Assembly: GCA_036275695.1 (NCBI GenBank)
Contig: DASUDI010000021.1
Location: forward strand, 13,569 to 77,568
DNA length: 64,000 nucleotides
From: Damh-18 sp036275695
Lineage (GTDB): Bacteria > Patescibacteriota > Minisyncoccia > Phycocordibacterales > UBA918
Direction of reading: 5' to 3'
The translations under genes were made by a program, and so were the position numbers. The notes under the pieces were generated by a model that ran no database searches, was not told the DNA's origin, and saw only the letters and a program-made list of their open reading frames with translations. Every line of letters begins with the position of its first letter. Positions within the stretch are counted from its first letter, which is position 1. Positions 22,816-29,377 of the stretch are shown here, piece by piece.

Positions 22816-24387
22816 TTAGGTGGTGGTTGCGTAATAATGTTGATGTGCATTCTTGAAATCAGCAATTGATGTTGTAATGTCAGAAATAAGCGCGTCAGTG
22901 AGTTCGCGACCTTTTTCGAGCGTATCAAGAATATGGGTACGATCACGCTCAATAAATTCGATAAACATCTCTTCTACTGCACGCACCTTTTCAGGTTGTA
23001 CGCCATTGAATATGCCGTTATTTGCCGCAAAAATAGCAACAACTTGTTTAAAGAATGGCACTGGCTGATTTTGTGGCTGTTTTAATAATTCAACGTACGT
23101 GCGTCCTGAATCAATGCGCTTTTTGGTTTCCTCATCAAGATCAGACGCAAACTGCATGAATGCTTCAAGTTCACGAAACTGCGCTAATTCAAGTCGAATT
23201 TTACCTGAAACTTTTTTCATTGCTTTTGTCTGTGCTGATGATCCTACGCGTGACACTGAGATACCGACATTGAGCGCGGGTCGGATACCCTTATTAAAGA
23301 GGTCAGTTTCTAGGAATATTTGTCCATCAGTAATTGAAATGACGTTTGTTGGAATATACGCAGACACATCCCCTTCCTGTGTTTCAATAATAGGAAGTGC
23401 GGTAATTGAACCTCCTCCACGTTCTTTTGAAAGTTTTGCTGAACGTTCGAGGAGTCGAGAATGAAGATAAAAAATATCACCAGGGTATGCTTCACGACCT
23501 GGCGGACGGCGTAAAAGAAGTGACATCTGTCGGTACGCGTTTGCGTGTTTTGATAAGTCATCAAGTACCACAACAACGTCCTTACCCTGTTGCATGAAGT
23601 ATTCAGCAATTGCCATACCTGCAAAAGGCGCAAGGAATAAAAGAGGGGATGCTTCTGATGCTGAGGTGGCAACGATAGTTGTGTACTCCATTGCCCCCGC
23701 ATCCTCAAGCTTCGCCATAAGTGTTGCGGTTTTAGAACGTTTTTGTCCTATGGCAACATAAATACATAATGGGCGTTTTTCCTTAGGTTCATATTTTTGA
23801 TTGATAATCGTATCAATCGCGATAGTCGTCTTGCCTGTACCTCGGTCACCAATAATAAGCTCTCGCTGTCCCCGTCCGATGGGGATCATTGCATCAATTG
23901 CTTTGATACCGGTATGAATGGGCTCATTTACTGATGATCGATCCATGACACCATACGCAACCCGTTCGATAGGCATTTCTGCCTGGGTGGCGATTGCACC
24001 CTTACCATCAATTGGTTCTCCAAGTGGATTTATGACACGACCTACTGTTCCCTCTCCGACGGGGATTGAAAGTAGTTTTTTTGTACGATATACGTGCATA
24101 CCCTCTTTTACACGCCTCGTTTCTCCAAGCACCACAACTTTGACGACATCTTCTTCAAGATTAAGAATGAGTCCTACGAGTGCTTGTTTGCTTGAGATAA
24201 CTTCTTCAAGCGACTTTCCCATTCCATCATCAAATACCACCATTTCCATCATCTGTGCCGTCCGCAAACCTGAAATCTCAGCAATACCATCACCCACCGA
24301 AATAACCTCTCCAACATCTTCTGGAATAGCGCTAGTTTCCATGCGTGCAATTTCGTTCTTTATCGTCTCAATGATTGTTGTGCTCAT
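22816..24387 (-). CDS. atpA: F1Fo ATP synthase alpha subunit
   Basis: Regulatory nucleotide-binding subunit of F1, 523 aa from ATG 24387. Walker A GDRGTGKTTIAIDTI, the alpha-specific VYVAIGQKRS, Walker B VVVVLDDLSKHA, the arginine-finger region SVSRVGSSAQ and the helical C-terminal domain are present. The frame is open up to 24510, but the extra 41 residues would overlap atpH and are not conserved; ATG 24387 lies 19 nt after the atpH stop. Confidence 0.98.
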   Translation of the reverse strand: MSTTIIETIKNEIARMETSAIPEDVGEVISVGDGIAEISGLRTAQMMEMVVFDDGMGKSLEEVISSKQALVGLILNLEEDVVKVVVLGETRRVKEGMHVYRTKKLLSIPVGEGTVGRVINPLGEPIDGKGAIATQAEMPIERVAYGVMDRSSVNEPIHTGIKAIDAMIPIGRGQRELIIGDRGTGKTTIAIDTIINQKYEPKEKRPLCIYVAIGQKRSKTATLMAKLEDAGAMEYTTIVATSASEASPLLFLAPFAGMAIAEYFMQQGKDVVVVLDDLSKHANAYRQMSLLLRRPPGREAYPGDIFYLHSRLLERSAKLSKERGGGSITALPIIETQEGDVSAYIPTNVISITDGQIFLETDLFNKGIRPALNVGISVSRVGSSAQTKAMKKVSGKIRLELAQFRELEAFMQFASDLDEETKKRIDSGRTYVELLKQPQNQPVPFFKQVVAIFAANNGIFNGVQPEKVRAVEEMFIEFIERDRTHILDTLEKGRELTDALISDITTSIADFKNAHQHYYATTT

Positions 24388-24406
24388 AGGTATGTGGTTG
24401 CTAAAA

Positions 24407-24784
24407 TTATTGAATAACAGTTTTGTAGAGGTGGATAAGTTTCTTTTTGAATGATGTATCAATGACGCGATTTTGATACTGTACACGCATACCGCCAATA
24501 AGTGACGCATCTACGTCTATATCATAATCCTTTGCACCAAGTGTTGTTAGTAACTTTGCTATTGAATTTGCTTCAATGTTCTGCGCATCCGCGCGTGCAA
24601 GTGTAACATGTGCCTTATTGCTTGATTCTGAATTTTTAATTTCACACATAAGACCACGTAGTACAGGTATCAGAAGTTTTTCGTGTCCACGAGTGCGCAG
24701 AGTGTATGTGAGACCCTCAATAACTGAATCAATAGGTTGCGTATTGAGTGCTTCACGTGCTGCTTTGATATATCTATCTTTCAT
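24407..24784 (-). CDS. atpH: F1Fo ATP synthase delta subunit, short form
   Basis: The 125-aa protein matches the C-terminal part of delta/OSCP (usual size about 175-180 aa): IDVDASLIGGMRVQYQNRVID, then SFKKKLIHL. The N-terminal six-helix bundle that binds the alpha N-terminus is much reduced. Position between atpF and atpA is the standard one. The peripheral stalk contact must be made with a smaller surface. A missing upstream exon-like part is unlikely, since atpF ends 6 nt before the ATG. Confidence 0.9.
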   Translation of the reverse strand: MKDRYIKAAREALNTQPIDSVIEGLTYTLRTRGHEKLLIPVLRGLMCEIKNSESSNKAHVTLARADAQNIEANSIAKLLTTLGAKDYDIDVDASLIGGMRVQYQNRVIDTSFKKKLIHLYKTVIQ

Positions 24785-24790
24785 ATATCA

Positions 24791-25240
24791 TTACACATTT
24801 TTCTCCCGCAATATTTTTTCTGCCATAAGTATGGCTGTTTTTACAATCTCTGCCTCACTCTCTTTCTGTGCGTTTTTTTGAATTTCTCTGCTTCGTGTTT
24901 CAGCACCCTCAATGATGAGTTTCGCTTTATGATGTGCTTCGTCAATGGAGGTTTGTGAGGTAGCTTCCGCGTACTGCTTTGCTCGCACACTAATCGCTTC
25001 TGCTTCTTGATGTGCGGTACTAAGTATTTGATTTTTTTGAATATCAGCGCGTGCGAGTGCCTGTTCAGCATTCTTCGCATCTTCGAGACCTTTTTTAATT
25101 TTTGCTTCGCGTTCTGAGAGGATTTTTAGAATTGGGTTATAGAGAAAATACGTTAAAACACTTGCGAGAATTGCAAAGTTAATGATTTGAATAACAATTA
25201 ATTTTCCGTTTATACCAAATGCATGTAGTATTTCCTCCAT
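24791..25240 (-). CDS. atpF: F1Fo ATP synthase b subunit
   Basis: The 149-aa peripheral stalk subunit: an N-terminal membrane helix (about 14-34, LIVIQIINFAILASVLTYFL) then a long charged helix (KILSEREAKIKKGLEDAKNAEQAL, split) forming the right-handed coiled coil. Slightly shorter than the usual 156-170 aa, which fits the shortened delta subunit it must reach. One b gene only, so a homodimer is expected. Confidence 0.95.
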   Translation of the reverse strand: MEEILHAFGINGKLIVIQIINFAILASVLTYFLYNPILKILSEREAKIKKGLEDAKNAEQALARADIQKNQILSTAHQEAEAISVRAKQYAEATSQTSIDEAHHKAKLIIEGAETRSREIQKNAQKESEAEIVKTAILMAEKILREKNV

Positions 25241-25251
25241 ATGTTTTCTCT

Positions 25252-25488
25252 TTATCCGAACTTAATGATAAATCCTACCACAATCGCAAAAATTGCAAGT
25301 GCCTCTGTAAACGCGATACCAATAAACATATTGGTTTGAATCTTGCCTGCTGCCTCAGGATTGCGACCAATTGCTTCGAGTGCTTTCGATACAAGAATGC
25401 CGATACCAAGTGCCGGCCCAATCATACCAAGACTTACAACAATTGCCATACTAATAGCCTTTATTCCTTCTAAATTCATTGCTTCCAT
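25252..25488 (-). CDS. atpE: F1Fo ATP synthase c subunit, proton type
   Basis: A 78-aa two-helix proteolipid. Helix 1 has the glycine pattern GPALGIG, the loop is GRNPEA (the F1-contact Arg-Asn/Gln-Pro), and helix 2 carries the ion-carrying Glu62 in AFTEALAIF. Sodium-type rings need Gln in helix 1 and Ser/Thr right after the Glu; here these positions are Ile, Ala and Leu, so protons are the likely ion. Residues 1-4 (MEAM) allow a second start at Met4. Confidence 0.96.
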   Translation of the reverse strand: MEAMNLEGIKAISMAIVVSLGMIGPALGIGILVSKALEAIGRNPEAAGKIQTNMFIGIAFTEALAIFAIVVGFIIKFG

Positions 25489-25576
25489 ATAAAATTTTAT
25501 TACCTATAATGTTATCTCAAGCATACTGGATAACTGATGAAGCGCGATACTCACGCACCATCAGTTATCCACTAGA

Positions 25577-26356
25577 CTAATGCGGTTCCGCAATTGCAAG
25601 TTTAATAAAAAAGAGCGTCAAAACCGCAAATATGAATGCTTGTATGAACCCCACAAACATTTCAAACGCGAGGATGGGGACAGGAAGTACAAATGGTACA
25701 AAAAACATTGCAATAACGAGTAATGTTTTGCCAGCAAAAATATTCCCGAATAAACGAAATGAAAATGACACAAGGCGCGCAAGCTCGCTAAATAACTCAA
25801 TAATACCAATTAAAAATGCGAGAGGTGATGAGAAGTTGATAAATTTTGATCCATACTTAAAAAATCCTAATGAAATAATTCCAATAATTTCAATGGCGAA
25901 AAAGGCAACAAGTGCGAAGCTGATGGTGATATTGAGGTCAGTGTTTGCCGGATGAAGAAAAGGAACAAGTGTCTCTTCTCCATGTACCCCCTTTATAATA
26001 CCGATAGAATCAACACCAGGAAGGAGTCCAACCCAATTAAGGGTGAGTACAAACATAAATATTGTCATGAGGAGCGGAAAGTAACTTCGCGCAAGTTTCT
26101 TACTTTCAAGAGTATCAGCAACATAATCAAACGCACCACCCACAACGATTTCCATTGAAGATTGGAGTTTGCTAGGGGCGAGGCGTATGTTTCGATATAT
26201 AGCAAATGCAAGTGCGGTAAGTAGACCCATCACAAACCATGACATTATAAGCGTGCTTGTGATAGGTACACCAAAAGCGTACCCAAGAATACTGGGAGCA
26301 AGGTGAATTTCAATCCCCCCTTCACTTGCCGCAAATGCAGTCTGTGCTAAAAACAT
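25577..26356 (-). CDS. atpB: F1Fo ATP synthase a subunit
   Basis: The 259-aa stator channel subunit. Five to six membrane helices, with the essential Arg in SFSFRLFGNIFAGKTLL facing the c ring, and the C-terminal half-channel residues in FEMFVGFIQAFIFAVLT. The N-terminus (MFLAQTAFAASEGG) looks like a short signal-like start. First gene of the operon; no atpI precedes it. An 88-nt gap to atpE is large for this operon. Confidence 0.97.
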   Translation of the reverse strand: MFLAQTAFAASEGGIEIHLAPSILGYAFGVPITSTLIMSWFVMGLLTALAFAIYRNIRLAPSKLQSSMEIVVGGAFDYVADTLESKKLARSYFPLLMTIFMFVLTLNWVGLLPGVDSIGIIKGVHGEETLVPFLHPANTDLNITISFALVAFFAIEIIGIISLGFFKYGSKFINFSSPLAFLIGIIELFSELARLVSFSFRLFGNIFAGKTLLVIAMFFVPFVLPVPILAFEMFVGFIQAFIFAVLTLFFIKLAIAEPH

Positions 26357-26368
26357 AAATACGCCCGC

Positions 26369-26396
26369 ATTTTAACAAAAAATTTTATAAAAACAA
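26369..26396 (-). promoter_or_regulatory. Promoter of the ATP synthase operon
   Basis: TTGTTT, 16-nt spacer, TAAAAT, then 12 bases and the atpB ATG at 26356. Predicted leader of about six bases. Confidence 0.5.
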
Positions 26397-26460
26397 GAAA
26401 GATTTGTTTTTGTTCTGTGATTTATCCACAAAATAAAAAATATCATATACGCTCGTGATA

Positions 26461-26488
26461 TTGACGCACTGCCGTAAAATGGTAGTAT
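26461..26488 (+). promoter_or_regulatory. Promoter of tRNA-Ala
   Basis: TTGACG, 16-nt spacer, TAGTAT (or TATACG), about 30 nt before the mature tRNA 5' end. The rest of 26397-26518 holds nothing else recognisable. Confidence 0.5.
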
Positions 26489-26518
26489 ACGTGGGTTCTA
26501 TCGTATAGAACATACTTC

Positions 26519-26592
26519 GGGCCCGTAGCTCAGTTGGCTAGAGCGTCTGTTTTGCACTCAGAAGGTCGCTGGTTCAAGTCCAGTCGGGTCCA
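26519..26592 (+). tRNA. tRNA-Ala (anticodon TGC)
   Basis: A complete cloverleaf: acceptor GGGCCCG / CGGGTCC, D arm GCTC...GAGC, anticodon stem TCTGT/TCAGA with loop TTTGCAC (TGC at 26553-26555), T arm with GGTTCAAGTC. The G3-U70 wobble pair, the alanine identity element, is present. Pair 31-39 is a T-T mismatch. CCA is not encoded. Confidence 0.95.
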
Positions 26593-26593
26593 C

Positions 26594-26630
26594 AAAAAAA
26601 TCACTCAGTTATCTGACTGAGTGATTTTTT
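26594..26630 (+). terminator. Terminator after tRNA-Ala
   Basis: A run of seven A, stem TCACTCAGT, loop TATCTG, ACTGAGTGA and six T. It starts right after the tRNA. Confidence 0.9.
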
Positions 26631-26711
26631 AGTCTCTAATGACATAGTGCGCGAATTGCGCATACGTACCAGTGTGAAAAAAATTCTAATCTGATATACT
26701 AGCGCGTATCA

Positions 26712-26782
26712 CAGGCTATAGTATACCGGTAGTACGCGTCCATGGGGTGGATGTAGACTGGGTTCAATTCCCAGTAGCCTGA
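26712..26782 (+). tRNA. tRNA-Pro (anticodon GGG)
   Basis: A 71-nt cloverleaf: acceptor CAGGCTA / TAGCCTG, short D arm GTA...TAC, anticodon stem CGTCC/GGATG with loop ATGGGGT (GGG at 26744-26746), four-base variable loop, T arm CTGGG-TTCAATT-CCCAG. The unusual C1-G72 pair and A73 are proline identity elements, which supports the call. CCA is not encoded. A TATACT box about 12 nt upstream (26695-26700) may be its -10. Confidence 0.88.
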
Positions 26783-26798
26783 CACGCACAAATCGCTG

Positions 26799-27092
26799 TC
26801 AATGCTTAAAAATTGTTTCAATTTTTAGTGCAAGACGCATGTCATCTCTTGAAATTTTTTGTGACGTATCTTTTTTTACAATCGTGACAGATACCTGATC
26901 GTGTTGTATTTGCACAACTGGGTAGTGCTTGTATATTTCTGCGTACACCGCGATGCGTGCGACATGCGCAAGCGCGTCGATGTAACTATCAACCACAAAC
27001 GACTTATTGAGTCTTGAATGAGTCTTATTCAAGACCCAACCAGATAAAAGTTCTGTGTCAGCGCCCACCTTTTGAGTATTGTGTCTCTTCAT
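26799..27092 (-). CDS. Pterin-4a-carbinolamine dehydratase-like protein, active site altered
   Basis: A 97-aa protein with the PCD/DCoH fold pattern: GWVLNKTHSRLNKSFVVDSY, the helix ALAHVARIAVYAEIYKHYP, then VSVTIVKKD and the helix SRDDMRLALKIE. In the enzyme the core motif is E-x3-H-H-P followed by T-H about 17 residues on. Here E52 and H56 are kept, the second His is Tyr57, and the TH is KK. Dehydration of 4a-hydroxy-tetrahydropterin is therefore doubtful. No pterin-dependent hydroxylase is in the window. A DCoH-like binding role is possible. Confidence 0.7.
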   Translation of the reverse strand: MKRHNTQKVGADTELLSGWVLNKTHSRLNKSFVVDSYIDALAHVARIAVYAEIYKHYPVVQIQHDQVSVTIVKKDTSQKISRDDMRLALKIETIFKH

Positions 27093-27098
27093 GGTGTA

Positions 27099-27107
27099 AT
27101 AGTATCA
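27099..27107 (-). promoter_or_regulatory. Extended -10 promoter of the PCD-like gene
   Basis: TGA-TACTAT followed by six bases and ATG 27092. The TGA is at the same time the stop codon of ddl. Confidence 0.45.
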
Positions 27108-28073
27108 CGACCTTCGCATCGCATCAGTAATTAAGTGTGTAATAAAATCCTGATATTGCGCACCGACTGCGGTGAGTGCTTTTGGAAAAATCGATTTCAT
27201 AGAAAGTCCTGGTAGCGTATTTACTTCAAGAAAATAAATAGTATCGTTTGCAATGATAAAGTCAGAGCGCGAATACTGGGATAAATCTAACGTCTGATGT
27301 ACGAGCTTTGCAAGACGAATAACCTCGCGTTTTGTCTCGTGACTAAATCGTGCGGGACATATCTCCTCAGTCATGCCATCATATTTACTCTGAGTATCAA
27401 AAAAATCACCTTTGGGAACAATCTCAACTGGTGGCAGTCCGTAGAGATTTTCATTGCGAAAACGTTCTATGACTCCACAAGTAACTTCCCTTCCTGGTAT
27501 TCGTGCCTCCACCATTATTTCGTCATAGCGCGAAAGTGCGTCTGAAATTGCTTGTGAAAGCATGAGTGGGTTTTTTACCATCATGGTACCCGAGGACGAT
27601 CCAGAACATGTGGGTTTTATCACATATTGAGGTCCGAACATGTCGGCTATTTTTTCAGCAATGCGCGCGGTGTCAGCAAGTGAATCTCGAGAAATGTGAA
27701 GATGTGGTGCCATAGGAATCCCTGTCTGTTCAAGAAATTTCTTCGTAGTCACTTTATTCATTGCAACCGCAGAGGAAAATGCCTTACTGCCTGTATAGGG
27801 AACACCGTACCTGTCCATAAGTCGTTGCACTACACCATCCTCTCCATACGTGCCGTGTAGCGCGTTAAAAACGACATCAACAGACTGAAAAATATGTTCT
27901 GGGAGCCACACTTTACCATTACAGAGCCACTCACCTTGTCTTGTGATGATGACGTCAATTGGGTCAAAATGTGTCCTGTCAATAAACTCGAGCACCGTGG
28001 CACCCGTCCACAACGACACTTCATATTCATCGCTGAGACCACCACGAAGCACTGCAACTCTAATTTTTTGCAT
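27105..28073 (-). CDS. ddl: D-alanine--D-alanine ligase
   Basis: Makes the D-Ala-D-Ala dipeptide of peptidoglycan with ATP. From ATG 28073 the protein is 322 aa: VAVLRGGLSDEYEVSLWTG (N-domain), the ATP-grasp with QYVIKPTCSGSSSGTMMV, MVEARIPGREVTCGVI, and the metal-binding EVNTLPGLS at the end of domain 3. Length is normal. The frame to 28103 includes ten extra non-conserved residues. With MltG it shows that the cell makes its own peptidoglycan. A TATACA box lies 7 nt before the ATG. Confidence 0.96.
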   Translation of the reverse strand: MQKIRVAVLRGGLSDEYEVSLWTGATVLEFIDRTHFDPIDVIITRQGEWLCNGKVWLPEHIFQSVDVVFNALHGTYGEDGVVQRLMDRYGVPYTGSKAFSSAVAMNKVTTKKFLEQTGIPMAPHLHISRDSLADTARIAEKIADMFGPQYVIKPTCSGSSSGTMMVKNPLMLSQAISDALSRYDEIMVEARIPGREVTCGVIERFRNENLYGLPPVEIVPKGDFFDTQSKYDGMTEEICPARFSHETKREVIRLAKLVHQTLDLSQYSRSDFIIANDTIYFLEVNTLPGLSMKSIFPKALTAVGAQYQDFITHLITDAMRRS

Positions 28074-28129
28074 AGTAATATGTATATATAGTGTAACACT
28101 CACGTATGCAAGTTACTATGTGCTTATGT

Positions 28130-29359
28130 TTATTTTATGCGAGCACGTCTTTTCTTCCTGTGCAATGATAAGGCAAAACGATGTGACTCAGCATTTGCGA
28201 GGACGATTTGCTGCCGATATTCTTGAATTATTCTTTCATCACCGCGTATATCTTTCGGTTTGTGGTGTTCATCTTTGACAACTCCGACGACGGGAATGAC
28301 AAGTTTATTTTGCTTTAACACTGACTCAGCAATTCGTATCTGTGCAACCCCGCCATCTACCACAACTAACCCCGGATGCTCCCATTCTGTATGTTTAAAG
28401 CGACGCGTGAGTGTTTCTTTTAATGCTTGCGTGTCGTGTGACTTCTTGACTGACTGTATGTTGAAGGCGCGATATGCTGATTGCTTGCGTTCGCCCCTAT
28501 CTACGACCACCATTACTCCCGTCATGTCGTCACCCTGAAGGTGCGCGACATCAAATGCTTCAATGCGAAAGGATAACGCATCCTTATAGTCACGCAGATC
28601 GTCACGGATGAGCGCAATATCTTGAATGTGTCTCAAAGCAAAAATCCTTCGTTTAAGTTGCTGAGCCTCCTCAAACGCTTCTTTTTTTGCGGCACGCATC
28701 ATGTTTCGTTCAAGTTCAGTGATAATCTGCTTCTTTTTGCCCTCAAACAGAAGTCGTATATGACGTATAGTTTGCGCATAGGCTTCACTACTTACATTTT
28801 TTGGATACAACCCAATTTGCGTATTGAAATTGAGTTTTCCCTTGTCGAGTTTCGTGGTGTGTGCTTTCGCTGATACGCTACCATCAAAAAATTGAAAGAG
28901 TTTTCGAATAATGCGCATTGCCTCCCTAAATTGCGTACCATTGGGAAATGGCCCAAATATATGGCTGTATGTGCTATCTGCATCATTGGCAAGATCTTTT
29001 CCACGCACAATGAGTACGCGAGGGAATGATTCCTTTGTAATAACTACATGGTTGAAACTTTTGTCATCCTTTGTACGTGTGTTGTAGTGTGGCTTGTGTG
29101 TGCGTATGAGGTTTGCCTCCATAAGCATTGCTTCAAGGACGGAGTCGGTTATCTCCCATTCGACAGTACAGGCTTCACGCACCATTTTCTCAATGAGGAC
29201 ACTTCGTTTCTCATGTATCGAGTTGTCAAAGTAACTCCGGATACGTGTTCTGAGTGAAGTCGCTTTGCCAATGTATAAGATTTTTTTTTGAGTATCGAGA
29301 AAAAAGTAAACACCAGGGGCATTGGGGATTTTAAGTTTTTGAAACATTTCAAGATTCAT
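28130..29359 (-). CDS. uvrC: UvrABC endonuclease subunit C, short form without Fe-S cysteines or HhH tail
   Basis: Makes the dual incision in nucleotide excision repair. Domain order in 409 aa: GIY-YIG nuclease (about 13-90, GVYFFLD...YIGKA), UVR motif (EAFEEAQQLKRRIFAL, about 230), and RNase-H-like nuclease with FDVAHLQGDDMTG, VVVDGGVAQ and ESHRFAL. The family is usually about 600 aa. The region that normally carries four cysteines for a 4Fe-4S cluster (residues about 136-190) has none, and the helix-hairpin-helix domain is absent after HRKKRRARIK. It follows uvrA by 18 nt. Confidence 0.93.
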   Translation of the reverse strand: MNLEMFQKLKIPNAPGVYFFLDTQKKILYIGKATSLRTRIRSYFDNSIHEKRSVLIEKMVREACTVEWEITDSVLEAMLMEANLIRTHKPHYNTRTKDDKSFNHVVITKESFPRVLIVRGKDLANDADSTYSHIFGPFPNGTQFREAMRIIRKLFQFFDGSVSAKAHTTKLDKGKLNFNTQIGLYPKNVSSEAYAQTIRHIRLLFEGKKKQIITELERNMMRAAKKEAFEEAQQLKRRIFALRHIQDIALIRDDLRDYKDALSFRIEAFDVAHLQGDDMTGVMVVVDRGERKQSAYRAFNIQSVKKSHDTQALKETLTRRFKHTEWEHPGLVVVDGGVAQIRIAESVLKQNKLVIPVVGVVKDEHHKPKDIRGDERIIQEYRQQIVLANAESHRFALSLHRKKRRARIK

Positions 29360-29377
29360 ACCACTACTATGGTTACG

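Noticed and set aside
23918..24454. Long plus-strand frame of 178 codons opposite atpA
   Set aside because: It mirrors conserved atpA codons, has no ribosome site, and its product has no recognisable pattern.
24388..24510. Upstream extension of atpA by 41 residues
   Set aside because: It overlaps the atpH 3' end by about 100 nt and the extra residues are not typical of alpha subunits.
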